This document shows positions 33,325 to 42,740 of a stretch of 64,000 nt of DNA, piece by piece. The stretch comes from Streptomyces avicenniae (lineage in GTDB: Bacteria; Actinomycetota; Actinomycetes; Streptomycetales; Streptomycetaceae). Where the stretch lies: contig NZ_JOEK01000019.1 of NCBI RefSeq assembly GCF_000719135.1, forward strand, positions 62,001 through 126,000, written 5' to 3'. Both the position numbers and the translations under genes were made by a program. Each line of letters begins with the position of its first letter. Within the stretch, counting starts at the first letter, position 1. The notes beneath the pieces were generated by a model that was not told where the DNA came from, made no database searches, and worked only from the letters and a program-made list of their open reading frames with translations.

Positions 33325-33660
33325 GTGCTGACTGTTGCCCCTGACATCGAGGTGCTGGCGCGGTTCGGTCGCGCGCTGGCCGACCCGATCCGCTGCCGCC
33401 TGCTGCTCGCCCTGCGCGAGGCACCGGCCCACCCCGCCGACCTGGCCGACCGGCTGGGCATCTCCCGTACCCGGCTGTCCAACCACCTCGCGTGCCTGCG
33501 GGACTGCGGCCTGGTCGTGGCCGTCCCGGTGGGGCGGCGCACCCGGTACGAACTCGCCGACCCGCGCCTCGGGCACGCGCTGGACGACCTGCGCGCGGCC
33601 GTGGTCGCCGTCGAGGCGGACCGCACCTGCGCCGACGCCGACGAGAAGGGCTGCTGCTGA
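33325..33660 (+). CDS. cmtR: CmtR-type ArsR repressor (cadmium/lead sensor)
   Basis: A 111-residue ArsR/SmtB-family repressor. Cysteines fall at residues 57 and 61 in NHLACLRDCGLV and at 102 in RTCADAD, the positions of the three Cd/Pb ligands of Mycobacterium tuberculosis CmtR (Cys57, Cys61, Cys102; known). The winged helix is at ~40-75. Extra Cys24 and a C-terminal GCC could add metal affinity. The GTG start has no obvious ribosome site and may be leaderless. It overlaps the transporter gene by one base, so metal binding would release a CmtR-transporter operon. Confidence 0.9.
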   Translation: MLTVAPDIEVLARFGRALADPIRCRLLLALREAPAHPADLADRLGISRTRLSNHLACLRDCGLVVAVPVGRRTRYELADPRLGHALDDLRAAVVAVEADRTCADADEKGCC

Positions 33661-34364
33661 TGGCGGGCATACCCGTGGCCCTGACGGTGGGCCCCTCCCC
33701 GGCGCGGCGCGAGGCGCTGGCCCGCCGGGTGCGGTGGCTCGTCGCCGCGACCATCGCCTACAACCTGGTCGAGGCGGCGGTCGCGCTCACCGCGGGCACG
33801 CTCGCCTCGTCCTCCGCGCTGATCGGCTTCGGCCTGGACTCGCTGGTCGAGGTCTCCTCGGCGGCGGCCGTGGCCTGGCAGTTCTCCGCCGCCGACCACG
33901 CGGTGCGGGAGGCACGGGAGGCGCGGGCCCTGCGCGTCATCGCCGTCTCGTTCTTCGCGCTGGCCGCCTACGTCAGCGTCGATGCCGTCCGCACACTGAC
34001 CGGGGGCCACGCGGCGGACGACTCGCTGCCCGGCATCGTGCTGGCGGCGCTGTCGCTGGCCGTGATGCCGTTCCTGTCGGCCGCCCAGCGGCGGGCCGGG
34101 CGTGAACTGGGCTCCGCCTCGGCGGTCGCCGACTCGCGCCAGACCCTGCTGTGCACCTACCTGTCCGCCGTGCTGCTGGCCGGGCTCGTGGCCAACGCCA
34201 CCCTGGGCTGGAGCTGGGCCGACCCCGTGGCCGCGCTGGTGATCGCGGCCGTGGCGGTGCGCGAGGGCCGCGACGCCTGGCGCGGGGACGCCTGCTGCGC
34301 CGCACCGGCGCCCCGGCAGGCGGAACGCGCCGACGGCTGCGACTGCTGCGCCCCGGCCGCTTGA
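33660..34364 (+). CDS. Cation diffusion facilitator (metal efflux), Cys-rich tail
   Basis: A 234-residue CDF-type membrane protein. 'IAYNLVEAAVALTAGTLASSSALIGFGLDSLVEV' covers the first helices with the metal-site pattern, and 'GSASAVADSRQTLLCTY' (S-V-A-D in the position of the second site HxxxD) resembles the short CDF subfamily. The C-terminal tail (DACCAAP...DGCDCCAP) holds five Cys and probably binds soft metals. It lacks the usual C-terminal cytoplasmic domain. With CmtR upstream, Cd/Pb/Zn export is likely (inference). Confidence 0.85.
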   Translation: MAGIPVALTVGPSPARREALARRVRWLVAATIAYNLVEAAVALTAGTLASSSALIGFGLDSLVEVSSAAAVAWQFSAADHAVREAREARALRVIAVSFFALAAYVSVDAVRTLTGGHAADDSLPGIVLAALSLAVMPFLSAAQRRAGRELGSASAVADSRQTLLCTYLSAVLLAGLVANATLGWSWADPVAALVIAAVAVREGRDAWRGDACCAAPAPRQAERADGCDCCAPAA

Positions 34365-34391
34365 CCTTCGAGCCGGGTCGAAGGTCTACGG
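34361..34391 (+). promoter_or_regulatory. MerR-type promoter/operator
   Basis: The -35 TTGACC (34361-34366) overlaps the transporter stop codon. GACCTTCGA (34363-34371) and TCGAAGGTC (34378-34386) form a perfect inverted repeat, and the -10 region TCTACG/CTACGG gives a stretched 18-19-base spacer, the classic layout for MerR-family activation. The ATG of the MerR gene follows 9 bases later. Confidence 0.75.
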
Positions 34392-34399
34392 TCGGCCGT

Positions 34400-35125
34400 A
34401 TGAGCGCGATGCGGATCTCCCGGCTCGCCGAACGCACCGGCGTCCCGGCGACCACCCTGCGGTACTACGGCGCGGCGGGCCTGCTGCCCGCCGCGCGGAC
34501 GGCCTCCGGCTACCGCGTCTACGGCGAGGACGCCGTGGAGCGGCTGGAGTTCATCGGCGCCGCCAAGCATCTGGGGCTGCCGCTCGAAGAGATCGCCGAG
34601 CTGCTGTCCGTGTGGGAGTCGGGCGCGTGCCGTGAGGTGAAGGCGGAGCTGCGGCCGAGGATCGCCGCCCGGCTGGCGGCGGCCGAGGGGCGCGCGGCCG
34701 AACTGGCGGCCTTCACCGCCGGGTTGCGCGCCGCGCTGGAGCACCTGGCGGCGCTGCCCGACCGCACCGGGCGCTGTGATCCCGGGTGCGGCTTCCTCGC
34801 CCCTGGCCGGGCGACCGCCGTGCCGGAGCGGTGGCGTGCGGCGGCGGTGGCGTGCTCGCTCGGCGGCGGCGCGCGGGAGGAACGCGTCGCCGCTTGGCGG
34901 CGGGCCCTCGACGGCGCACGCCGCGTCGAGATCCCCGAGGGGCTGCGGCTGACGCTGCCCGCGGCGCGCGCCGCGACGGTCGCGGGGCTGGCGGCGGACG
35001 AGCAGGGCTGCTGCCCGTTCCTCGACTTCCGCCTCCACCTCGACGGCCCGGACCTCCACCTGGAGGTCCGCGCCCCGGCCGAGGGCGCCGCACTGCTCAC
35101 CGAACTGTTCACCCCCGCCGCCTGA
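34400..35125 (+). CDS. MerR-family metal-sensing regulator
   Basis: A 241-residue regulator. The HTH ('MRISRLAERTGVPATTLRYYGAAGLLPAAR') is followed by a long dimer helix and a metal-loop-like 'RTGRCDPGCGFL', with another Cys in 'ESGACREV', as in the three-Cys site of MerR-type sensors. The C-terminal ~100 residues are an extra domain ending with 'DEQGCCPFLDFRLHL', seen in some actinobacterial MerR proteins; its Cys pair may also bind metal. It has its own MerR-type operator, so autoregulation is expected. Confidence 0.88.
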   Translation: MSAMRISRLAERTGVPATTLRYYGAAGLLPAARTASGYRVYGEDAVERLEFIGAAKHLGLPLEEIAELLSVWESGACREVKAELRPRIAARLAAAEGRAAELAAFTAGLRAALEHLAALPDRTGRCDPGCGFLAPGRATAVPERWRAAAVACSLGGGAREERVAAWRRALDGARRVEIPEGLRLTLPAARAATVAGLAADEQGCCPFLDFRLHLDGPDLHLEVRAPAEGAALLTELFTPAA

Positions 35126-35275
35126 CCGGCACCGTCCCCTTCGGCATGGTAGGACGGCATATGTCCCACGAGAGGGATGGCCTGTTCCTAGCGAAGGCCG
35201 GAGCAAGGACGGTCGCCCCCGTCACGCACGGTGCTAGCGTTGCCGCCCTCGGTCCCCGAACGGGGGGAGGATGCC

Positions 35276-35545
35276 GTGACGAGGTCATGGGAAGCTGATC
35301 CGGAGACGACATTCGTACGGCGGCTCGGCAAGTCGCCGCAGGAACTGGGAGTCACCTCGGACACCCCCGACTGCCCCGACATGTGGGAGCTGGCCAACGG
35401 CGATGTCGCCGTCATCGGGCGGGACTTGTCGAGTTCCCTCGGCACGAGGCTGCCCGCAGGGGTGTCGATCGGCCCGGACGAACGCCTCGTGGTGATCCCG
35501 AGGAGCATGCTCGTCGCCGCGAAGCCTGACATCCCCGGTGTCTGA
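35276..35545 (+). CDS. Small conserved actinobacterial protein of unknown function
   Basis: An 89-residue protein with a Trp-containing N-terminus and a compact core ('CPDMWELANGDVAVIGRDL', 'GPDERLVVIPRSMLVAAKP'). Proteins of this pattern are frequent in streptomycetes, often near HTH regulators; the function is not known to me. The GTG at 35276 is chosen because GGGGGGAGG ends 5 bases before it; a longer reading to 35231 has no ribosome site. Confidence 0.65.
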   Translation: MTRSWEADPETTFVRRLGKSPQELGVTSDTPDCPDMWELANGDVAVIGRDLSSSLGTRLPAGVSIGPDERLVVIPRSMLVAAKPDIPGV

Positions 35546-35604
35546 CGCGTTCCTCCCCCGCTGAGTCGCGCGCTACCGCGACGACCGTCCGGGACACGAC
35601 GTGA

Positions 35605-36759
35605 TCATGTACGCGCCGTGGGGGCGGTGCGGGGGACGGGGCGCTGGTGGGGGCCGTCGTAGGAGGCGAGCGGCCGGATGAGCGCGTTGTGGGCGAGCTG
35701 TTCGGTGATGTGCGCGGTCCAGCCGGTGACGCGGCTCATCACGAACAGGGACGTGAAGACCGAGGTGTCGAACCCCATGAGGTGGTACGCGAGCCCCGCC
35801 GGGTAGTCCAGGTTGGGGTGGATGCCCTTGCGGGCGAGCATGGCCTCGCGCAGGGCGGTGTGCAGCGCGGCCAGGCGGGCCACGGCGGGGTCGTCCGCGC
35901 GGGCCACCAGGCGGTCGAGCGCGCCCTGCATGACGGGGACGCGCGAGTCGCCGTGCTTGTAGACGCGGTGGCCGAAGCCCATGATCTTGCGCCGGGCGGC
36001 CAGCGCCCCGTCCAGCCACTCCCCCGCCCGCGCGGGGTCGCCGATCTCGTCCAGCATGTGCATGACGGCCTCGTTGGCGCCGCCGTGCAGCGGGCCCTTG
36101 AGGGCGCCCACGGCGGCGGTGACCGCGCTGTGCAGGTCGGAGAGCGTGGAGGTGACGACGCGCGCGGTGAACGTCGAGGCGTTGAAGCTGTGTTCGGCGT
36201 AGAGCGTGAGCGAGATCTCGAAGGCGCGCAGCACTTCGGGATCGGGGACGGCGCCGAAGCACATGTGGAAGAAGTTCTCGGCGTAGCCGAGGCCGGGGTC
36301 GGGCGGGATCGGGGCGAGGTGTCGGCGGCGGCGCTGGTCGGCGGCGACGACGGTGGGCAGTTTCGCCAGCAGGGCCAGGGACTTGGCGCGTTGGGCGACG
36401 GGGCTGCCGTCGTCCTCGGTGGGGTCCTCGGCGCCGAGGAGGCTGACGGCGGTGCGCAGGACGTCCATGGGGTGGCAGGTCTCGGGCAGCCGCGCCAGCA
36501 GTTCGGCGGTGGTGCGGCCGAGCGGACGCAGGGCGCGTTCGCGTGCCTGGAACTCGCGGAGCTGTGCGGCGTCGGGGAGTTCGCCGTGCCACAGCAGGTG
36601 GGCGACTTCCTCGAACGAGCGGTGGGCGGCGAGGTCCTGCACCGGATAGCCGCGATAGGTCAGGGAGTTGGTCTCCTGGATGACGGTGGAGATCTCGGTG
36701 GTATCGACGACGACACCGGCGAGGCCGCGGTGGATCGCGGGTGGGGCGGTGGTGGACAT
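35605..36759 (-). CDS. prpC: 2-methylcitrate synthase (PrpC)
   Basis: A 384-residue citrate-synthase-family enzyme. Signatures: 'SLTYRGYPVQDLA', 'HPMDVLRTAVSLLG', 'EHSFNASTFTARVVTSTLSD' (catalytic His), 'GALKGPLHGGANEAVMHMLD' and 'GFGHRVYKHGDSRVP' (second catalytic His). Short length and the neighbouring prpB and prpD identify it as the methylcitrate type, joining propionyl-CoA and oxaloacetate. It is the last gene of the prp operon, 21 bases after prpB. Confidence 0.93.
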   Translation of the reverse strand: MSTTAPPAIHRGLAGVVVDTTEISTVIQETNSLTYRGYPVQDLAAHRSFEEVAHLLWHGELPDAAQLREFQARERALRPLGRTTAELLARLPETCHPMDVLRTAVSLLGAEDPTEDDGSPVAQRAKSLALLAKLPTVVAADQRRRRHLAPIPPDPGLGYAENFFHMCFGAVPDPEVLRAFEISLTLYAEHSFNASTFTARVVTSTLSDLHSAVTAAVGALKGPLHGGANEAVMHMLDEIGDPARAGEWLDGALAARRKIMGFGHRVYKHGDSRVPVMQGALDRLVARADDPAVARLAALHTALREAMLARKGIHPNLDYPAGLAYHLMGFDTSVFTSLFVMSRVTGWTAHITEQLAHNALIRPLASYDGPHQRPVPRTAPTART

Positions 36760-36780
36760 TGGGAGGGGCCTTCCGGTGCG

Positions 36781-37689
36781 TCAGGTGCCGGGCGGGAGCG
36801 TGAAGTCGTGGACGGACGTGTCGAAGCGCGCGTAGTCCTGGTAGCCGAGGAGTTCGTACAGGCGTGAGCGGGTCTGCATCCGTGGCAGCAGGGATTCCTG
36901 GCTGCCTTCGGCGGCGAGCGTGCGCAGCCCGTTCTCGACGGCGTCCATGGCGAGGCGCAGCAGGGTGACGGGGTAGAGCGCGATGTCGTAGCCCAGGTCG
37001 GCCAGGGTGCGGGTGTCCAGGAGGGGGCTCTTGCCGAACTCGGTCATGTTGGCGAGCAGCGGGACGGGGACGGCGGCGCGGAAGGCGGCGAACTCGGCCT
37101 CGTCGGCGAGTGCTTCGGGGAAGATCGCGTCGGCGCCCGCGTCGATGTACGCCTTGGCCCGGTCGATCGCGGCGTCGAGCCCTTCGACGGCGCGGGCGTC
37201 GGTGCGTGCCATGAGGAGGAAGCCGGGGTCGCGGCGGGCGTCGGCGGCGGCGCGGACGCGGCGGACCATCTCCGCGCGCGGCACGACCGCCTTGCCGTCG
37301 AGGTGGCCGCAGCGCTTGGGGTTGACCTGGTCCTCCAGGTGCAGTCCTGCGAGGCCCGCGTCCTCCATGAGCTGGACGGTGCGGGCGGCGTTCATCGGTT
37401 CGCCGAATCCGGTGTCGGCGTCGATGAGGACGGGCAGGTCGGTGGCGCGCGTCGTCTGCTGGGCGCGGGCGGCGATCTCGGTGGAGGTGGTGAGGCCGAT
37501 GTCGGGCAGTCCGAGGTCGGCGGCGAGGACGGCTCCCGACAGGTAGGCGGCCTCGAAGCCGGTGTCCTGGACGAGGCGGGCGGTCAGCGGGTTGAGGGCG
37601 CCCGGCATGACGAGGAGCCGCCCGGTGGCGAGCCGTTCGCGCAGGCGTCGGCGGCGTTCCTCGGGGGTGGTGCTCGTGTGGAGGAGCAT
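36781..37689 (-). CDS. prpB: 2-methylisocitrate lyase (PrpB)
   Basis: A 302-residue isocitrate-lyase-superfamily enzyme with the active-site loop KRCGH (residues 125-129), 'LIDADTGFGEPMNAARTVQ' metal-binding block and 'LLMARTDARAVEGLDAAIDR'. The ~300-residue length fits PrpB, which splits methylisocitrate to pyruvate and succinate, and not the longer ICL. The ATG abuts the stop of prpD (TGATG), so the two are coupled. Confidence 0.95.
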   Translation of the reverse strand: MLLHTSTTPEERRRRLRERLATGRLLVMPGALNPLTARLVQDTGFEAAYLSGAVLAADLGLPDIGLTTSTEIAARAQQTTRATDLPVLIDADTGFGEPMNAARTVQLMEDAGLAGLHLEDQVNPKRCGHLDGKAVVPRAEMVRRVRAAADARRDPGFLLMARTDARAVEGLDAAIDRAKAYIDAGADAIFPEALADEAEFAAFRAAVPVPLLANMTEFGKSPLLDTRTLADLGYDIALYPVTLLRLAMDAVENGLRTLAAEGSQESLLPRMQTRSRLYELLGYQDYARFDTSVHDFTLPPGT

Positions 37690-39200
37690 CAGAACAGCCC
37701 CTCGGGGAGGCGGGCGTCGAGTGCGGCGATGGCCCGCGTGTCGGTGACGGGGAACAGGCCGTCGAGCCCTGGCGCGTCGAGGGCGGCGAGGCGTTCGGCC
37801 GTGGAGAGGAAGCGGTCCTGGTCGGCTGCGGTGACGACGCCTTCGGCCAGCGTGCGGAACTTGGCGCTGTAGGCGGGGCGGTCGAAGGGGCGGGCACCGG
37901 CCGGGTGGGCGTCGGCGACGGCGAGTTCGTCCTCGATGACCGTGCCGTCGTCCAGGGTGACCACCGCACGGCCGCCGAAGGCGCGGCGGGCCGGGTCGGG
38001 TTCGTGGTAGCGGCGGGTCCACTCCGGGTCCTCGACGGTGGTGATCCGGCGCCACAGCGCGACGGTCGCGGGGCGCCGCGCGCGGTCGGGGGCGTACGAG
38101 CGTTCGTGGTGCCAGGTGCCGTCCTCCAAGGCGACGGCGAGGATGTACGGCAGCGAGTGGTCGAGGGTCTCGCGGCTGGCGGTGGGGGCGTACTTCTGGG
38201 GGTCGTTCGCGCCGGAGCCGATCACGTGGTGGGTGTGGTGGCTGGTGTGCAGGACGACCGAGCGGACGCGCTCCGTGGGGCCGGTGCGCTCGCGCAGCCG
38301 CCGCGCCAGGTCGATGACGGCCTGGGCCTGGTACTCGGCGGAGTGCTCCTTGGTGTACGTGTCGAGGATGGCGCGGCGGGGCTCGTCGGGCGCGGGCAGG
38401 GGCACGGTCCACGCGCCGTCCGGGCCGTCGAGCATCCAGGCGAGGAAGCCGTCCTCGCCCTCGTAGACCGGCGAGGGCGACGTCTCGCCCCGCATCGCGC
38501 GGTCCACGGCCTCGATCGCGGCCTTGGCGGCGAAGGCGGGCGCGTACGCCTTCCAGCTGGAGATCTCGCCCTTGCGGGACTGGCGGGTGGCGGTGGTGGT
38601 GTGCACGGCCTGCTGGACGGCCTGGTGGACCGTCCCGGTCGGCAGCCGCAGCAGCGCGCCGATGCCGCAGGCGGTGGCGGCGGCCAGGTGGGCCACGTGG
38701 TCGATGCGGTGCTTGTGGAGGCAGATGCCCTTGACCAGCGCGACGTGGACCTCGTAGGCGGCGACGATGCCGCGCAGCAGGTCGGCGCCGGTGCGGCCGG
38801 TGTGCTGGGCGACGGCCAGGAGGGGCGGGATGTTGTCGCCCGGGTGGGAGTAGTCGGCGGCCAGGTAGGTGTCGTGGAAGTCCAGTTCACGCACGGCCGT
38901 GCCGTTCGCCCAGGCGGCCCACTCCGGGGAGACGCGGGCGGACGAGCCGAGGACGGACGCGCCGCGCCGCGTGCCCGCGCCGTGGGCGGTGGCCTGGGCG
39001 CGGGCGACGGCGACGGGGCGGCGGTTCAGGGACGCGACGGCCACGGCCGCGTTGTCGATGACGCGGTTGACGGCCATGGCGGCGCTGTCGGCGTCCGGCT
39101 GCCCGGTGGCGGTGGCCACGGCGGCGAGTTTCCAGGCGAGCTGGTCCTCGCGCGGCAGGTGGTCGGCGCTGGGGTGGACCCGGACGTGGTGCTCGATCAC
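37689..39200 (-). CDS. prpD: 2-methylcitrate dehydratase (PrpD, MmgE/PrpD family)
   Basis: A 503-residue dehydratase. The family blocks '[19 protein letters not shown]', '[30 protein letters not shown]' region and '[21 protein letters not shown]' are clear, and the C-terminal lid contains '[16 protein letters not shown]'. It converts 2-methylcitrate to methylaconitate. The GTG start at 39200 has GAGGAG 4 bases upstream. It is the first gene of the prp operon, divergent from its likely regulator. Confidence 0.95.
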   Translation of the reverse strand: MIEHHVRVHPSADHLPREDQLAWKLAAVATATGQPDADSAAMAVNRVIDNAAVAVASLNRRPVAVARAQATAHGAGTRRGASVLGSSARVSPEWAAWANGTAVRELDFHDTYLAADYSHPGDNIPPLLAVAQHTGRTGADLLRGIVAAYEVHVALVKGICLHKHRIDHVAHLAAATACGIGALLRLPTGTVHQAVQQAVHTTTATRQSRKGEISSWKAYAPAFAAKAAIEAVDRAMRGETSPSPVYEGEDGFLAWMLDGPDGAWTVPLPAPDEPRRAILDTYTKEHSAEYQAQAVIDLARRLRERTGPTERVRSVVLHTSHHTHHVIGSGANDPQKYAPTASRETLDHSLPYILAVALEDGTWHHERSYAPDRARRPATVALWRRITTVEDPEWTRRYHEPDPARRAFGGRAVVTLDDGTVIEDELAVADAHPAGARPFDRPAYSAKFRTLAEGVVTAADQDRFLSTAERLAALDAPGLDGLFPVTDTRAIAALDARLPEGLF

Positions 39201-39328
39201 GGAACTCCTCGCGGGGGGACGTGCGGCGGTGCGGAGGGACGTGATCGAGCCTGCCCGGTGCCCGGCGGCCGGGCCACCGCTCCACGCTGCGGAATCCGTA
39301 CAGCCAGGACCTGCGGATCTGCGGATTC

Positions 39329-39356
39329 TGCGAAAGGTGCGAATGCTATGTTCGCA
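39329..39356. promoter_or_regulatory. TGCGAA repeats in the prpD-regulator divergent region
   Basis: TGCGAA at 39329-39334 and 39338-39343, then TTCGCA at 39351-39356, the last two forming an inverted repeat with a 7-base gap that covers a TATGTT -10-like box (39347-39352). RamB/PrpR-type proteins bind TGCAAA/TTTGCA-like sites (known), so this fits autorepression. CTGCGGAT repeats precede it. Confidence 0.5.
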
Positions 39357-39380
39357 ACGGACGGAGAGGGAGGGGCGCGC

Positions 39381-40820
39381 ATGGCGCGGGAACCGGCTGC
39401 GCGGCGGATCTACGCCGGGGCGAAACTGCGGCGTCTGCGCCGCGAGCACGGCATGAACCAGGTCGCCATGGCGCGCGCCCTGGGGATCTCCACCAGCTAC
39501 GCGAACCAGATCGAGCAGGGCCAGCGCCCGCTGACGGCGCCCGTGCTGCTGCGTCTGGCGGAGGCGTTCGGCATCGACGCGGCGTTCTTCTCCGAGGCGG
39601 ACGGGGAGCGGCTCGCCGTCGATCTGCGGACCGCGCTCGCCGACGAGGCGTGCGGGGTGCCGCTGCCCGCCGACGAGGAGATCGCGGAGGCCGCGCGCGA
39701 CCACCCCGAGGTGGCGCGCGCCCTCGTCGCCCTGCACCGCCGCTACCGTGACGCCGCCGAGCAGGCCGCCGCGCTGGCCTCGCCGGGGACGCGGGCGCCG
39801 CTGCCGCCGTCGGAACCGCACGACGAGGTACGGGACTTCTTCTACGCGCACCACAACCACTTCGAGCCGCTGGACAGCGAGGCCGAGCGCGCCGCCGCCG
39901 CCCTCGCGCCCCGCCCCGGCCGCGCCGCCGACCCGCTGATCAGGCACCTCGCCGGGCGGCACGGCGTGCGGGTCGTCGAGACGTCGCAGGGCGGGTCGGC
40001 CGACGCGCGGCGCTTCGACCGGGAGAGCGGGCTGCTGTTCCTCTCCCCCTGGCTGAGCGACGGCCAGCGCGCCTTCCAACTCGCCACCCAGCTGGCCCTG
40101 TTGGAACACGGCGCGCTCCTCGACCGCCTCGGCGACGGCGCGCGCGGCCTGTCCTCGCCCGAGTCACGGGCCCTCGCGCGCATCGGCCTCGCCACCTACT
40201 TCGCGGGCGCGCTGCTCATGCCCTACACCGCGTTCCACGCGGCGGCCGAGGAGACGCGCTACGACGTCGAGCTGCTGTCCGCGCGCTTCGGCGTCGGCTT
40301 CGAGACGGTCTGCCACCGGCTGAGCACGCTCCAGCGCACGGGCCGCCGCGGCGTGCCGTTCTCGTTCCTGCGCGTCGATCGCGCGGGCAACATCTCGAAG
40401 CGCCAGTCCGCGACCGACTTCCACTTCTCCCGGCTCGGCGGCACCTGCCCGCTGTGGACGGTGTACGAGGCGTTCTCCTCGCCGGGCAGGACCCTGACGC
40501 AGGTCGCCGAGATGCCGGACGGCAAGCGGTACTTCTGGATCGCGCGGACCGTCACGCGCGGCGGCCCTGGACACCACGCCGCGCGCGCCGAGTTCGCCGT
40601 CGCGCTCGGCTGCGAGGTGCGGCACGCGCACCGTCTCGTGCAGGCCGAGGGCATCGACCTGGACGCCCCGCGCGCGGCGACACCGATCGGCCTCGGCTGC
40701 CGGATCTGCGAACGCCGCGACTGCGCGCAGCGCGCCCGTCCCCCGGCCGGGGGACGGCTCGCCATCGCCCCGGACCGGCGCACGTACGTGCCCTACCCGG
40801 TGGAGACGCGCGCCCGTTGA
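39381..40820 (+). CDS. RamB/PrpR-type regulator (XRE HTH plus short-chain acyl-CoA domain)
   Basis: A 479-residue regulator. The XRE HTH is at ~10-65 ('[20 protein letters not shown]', '[20 protein letters not shown]'), a peptidase-like (ImmA-type) core lies in the middle ('[23 protein letters not shown]'), and the C-terminal domain has '[20 protein letters not shown]' with the clustered Cys that in M. tuberculosis PrpR bind an iron-sulfur cluster (known of the family). It controls glyoxylate and methylcitrate genes; divergence from prpDBC makes these its target. The ATG at 39381 has GGAGGG upstream; an earlier in-frame ATG at 39348 overlaps the operator and is unlikely. Confidence 0.9.
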   Translation: MAREPAARRIYAGAKLRRLRREHGMNQVAMARALGISTSYANQIEQGQRPLTAPVLLRLAEAFGIDAAFFSEADGERLAVDLRTALADEACGVPLPADEEIAEAARDHPEVARALVALHRRYRDAAEQAAALASPGTRAPLPPSEPHDEVRDFFYAHHNHFEPLDSEAERAAAALAPRPGRAADPLIRHLAGRHGVRVVETSQGGSADARRFDRESGLLFLSPWLSDGQRAFQLATQLALLEHGALLDRLGDGARGLSSPESRALARIGLATYFAGALLMPYTAFHAAAEETRYDVELLSARFGVGFETVCHRLSTLQRTGRRGVPFSFLRVDRAGNISKRQSATDFHFSRLGGTCPLWTVYEAFSSPGRTLTQVAEMPDGKRYFWIARTVTRGGPGHHAARAEFAVALGCEVRHAHRLVQAEGIDLDAPRAATPIGLGCRICERRDCAQRARPPAGGRLAIAPDRRTYVPYPVETRAR

Positions 40821-40826
40821 GGGCGC
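40810..40826. terminator. Hairpin between convergent prp regulator and response-regulator genes
   Basis: GCGCCC, loop GTTGA, GGGCGC, spanning the stop codon of the regulator. There is no T-run, but it lies in an 11-base convergent gap. Confidence 0.45.
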
Positions 40827-40830
40827 ACGC

Positions 40831-41439
40831 TCACAGCCAGCCGCGGTCGCGTGCCGTACGGGCCGCCGCGTGGCGGTTCTCCGCGCCCAGCTTCGCGGCG
40901 GCGGCGGAGAGGTAGTTGCGGACGGTGCCGGGGGCGAGCGAGGCGCGGGCGGCGATCTCGGCGATCGGGGCGCCGTCGGCGGCGAGGCCGAGGAGTTCCG
41001 TCTCGCGGTCGGTGAGGGGCGAGTCACCGGCGCTGATGGCGTCCGCCGCGAGTTCGGGGTCGATGTAGCGGGTGCCCGCGTGGACGAGGCGGATGAGCTC
41101 CGCGAGCCGCTGCGCCGAGACGGTCTTCGGCAGGAAACCGCGGACGCCCGCCGCCAGCGCCTGCTTGAGGGCGGCGGGGCGGCCGTGGCTGGTCACGATC
41201 ATGACGGCGCAGCCGGGCAGCAGGGTCCGCAGCTCGGCGGCGACGGACAGCCCGTCGCGCCGGGGCATGTGCAGGTCCACGACGGCGACGTCGGGCTGGT
41301 GGGCGCGGGCCATGGCCAAGGCCTCGTCGCCGTCCGCCGCCTCGGCGACCACCTCCAGGTCGTCCTCCAGGGCGAGCAGCGCGGCCAGCGCGCCGCGGAT
41401 GAGGTGCTCGTCGTCGGCGAGCAGGACGCGCAGGGTCAT
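40831..41439 (-). CDS. NarL/DesR-type response regulator
   Basis: A 202-residue response regulator. The receiver is at 1-120 (acidic pocket 'LLADDEH', phosphoacceptor Asp in 'VAVVDLHMPRRDG', Thr/Ser 'MIVTSHG', Lys 'FLPKTV'), and the LuxR-type HTH is at ~140-200 ('LTDRETELLGLAADGAPIAEIAARASLAPGTVRNYLS' region). It overlaps the kinase gene by 4 bases and probably binds the operator upstream of the operon. Confidence 0.95.
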   Translation of the reverse strand: MTLRVLLADDEHLIRGALAALLALEDDLEVVAEAADGDEALAMARAHQPDVAVVDLHMPRRDGLSVAAELRTLLPGCAVMIVTSHGRPAALKQALAAGVRGFLPKTVSAQRLAELIRLVHAGTRYIDPELAADAISAGDSPLTDRETELLGLAADGAPIAEIAARASLAPGTVRNYLSAAAAKLGAENRHAAARTARDRGWL

Positions 41440-42707
41440 CGCTCCTCCTGGCGGGGGACGGACGCGGTGAGGACGAACGTGCCGTCCTGCGCGTGCGTGG
41501 TGAGGGTGCCGCCGAGGGCGGCGAGCCGTTCGCCGAGGCCGGCGAGCCCGGTGCCGCCGCTCGACGGGGCGGGGGCGGGGGCGGGGGTGCGGGCGCCGTT
41601 GTTGGCGACGGTGAGGACGGCCCGCTCGCCCTCGACGCGCAGCCGGATCTCGCAGCTCGCGGCGTCGGAGTGCCGCAGGACGTTGGTGATCGCCTCGCGG
41701 ACGACCCAGCCGAGGGCCACCTGCACGGACGGCGCGAGGGTGGCGGCGACGGCGCCTTCCGGGCCCGGCGTGTCGATGGCGCAGTCGATGCCCGCGGACT
41801 CCAGCACGCCGCGTGCGCCGGAGAGTTCGGTCGCCAGGTCCGCCTCGCGGTAGCCGCGGACGACGGCGCGGATCTCGGCCTGCGCCTCCCGGGCGATGCG
41901 CTGGACCTCCTCCATCTGGCCGACCGCCGCGTCCGTGGCGCCGCGCCTGGCCAGTTGGGCGGCCAGTTCGCTCTGGAGCGCCAGGACGGACAGGTTGCTG
42001 CCCATGACGTCGTGCAGGTCGCGGGCGAACCGCAGGCGCTCCTCGGCCACCGCGAGCTGGGCGCGCGTGTCGCGGGCGTCGAGCAGTTCCCACATGATCT
42101 GCATCATCCAGCCGGACGTCCTGCTGAAGAAGACCGAGGCGAGGGCGAACCACAGCGTGGCCCAGAAGTTCACGAACACCGCCACGGCCGGGAGCCCGGC
42201 CGCCAGGCTCCCGGCCGTGACCAGCGCGACGACGAGCGTCACGAGGGCGGCGATCCTGCGCGCCGGGAGGGCCTGCACGGTCAGCACCGCGACCGGGAGG
42301 ATCGCGCTGCCGAGGGCGAAGACGTAGCCGGTCGCCTCGTCGCGGGTCGGGTCCGACGGCTGTCGGGCCAGGACGAGGAGCAGGACGGCGGCGCCCGCCA
42401 GGACCGCCGCGGCGATGAGCACGGTGGGGCGGGCGCGGCGGCCCACCGCCCAGCGCAGGGCCTGGGAGGCGGCCGTTCCGCCGAGCACGCCGTACGCGAA
42501 GAAGAGGAGCACGGCCGCCGTGTCGGCCCACGTCGCCCGCAGGCCGTCCGTCACGACGGCGGCCCCGGCGACGCCGAACCCGACGGCGTAGGCGTAGAAG
42601 CCCCAGTGGGTGATCAGCTCGACCCGGGCAGGGCCCGACCGGCCGGTCCACCACCGGAACCAGCCCGGTCCGGCCGCCGCCCCGCGCCGCGTACGGTCGT
42701 CCGGCAT
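41436..42707 (-). CDS. DesK-type sensor histidine kinase
   Basis: A 423-residue membrane kinase. Residues ~25-170 hold about six hydrophobic segments, then the HisKA_3 dimerisation box 'EERLRFARDLHDVMGSNLSVLALQ' (phosphorylated His in RDLHD) and a small HATPase ('VVREAITNVLRHSDA', 'GGTGLAGLGERLAALGG'). It is encoded with an ABC-2 exporter and its response regulator, a common set for sensing membrane or antibiotic stress. The short extracytoplasmic loops suggest it senses within the membrane. Confidence 0.95.
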   Translation of the reverse strand: MPDDRTRRGAAAGPGWFRWWTGRSGPARVELITHWGFYAYAVGFGVAGAAVVTDGLRATWADTAAVLLFFAYGVLGGTAASQALRWAVGRRARPTVLIAAAVLAGAAVLLLVLARQPSDPTRDEATGYVFALGSAILPVAVLTVQALPARRIAALVTLVVALVTAGSLAAGLPAVAVFVNFWATLWFALASVFFSRTSGWMMQIMWELLDARDTRAQLAVAEERLRFARDLHDVMGSNLSVLALQSELAAQLARRGATDAAVGQMEEVQRIAREAQAEIRAVVRGYREADLATELSGARGVLESAGIDCAIDTPGPEGAVAATLAPSVQVALGWVVREAITNVLRHSDAASCEIRLRVEGERAVLTVANNGARTPAPAPAPSSGGTGLAGLGERLAALGGTLTTHAQDGTFVLTASVPRQEER

Positions 42708-42740
42708 GACGTCTCCCGCTCCCGTGTCGCGTCCGTGGCC

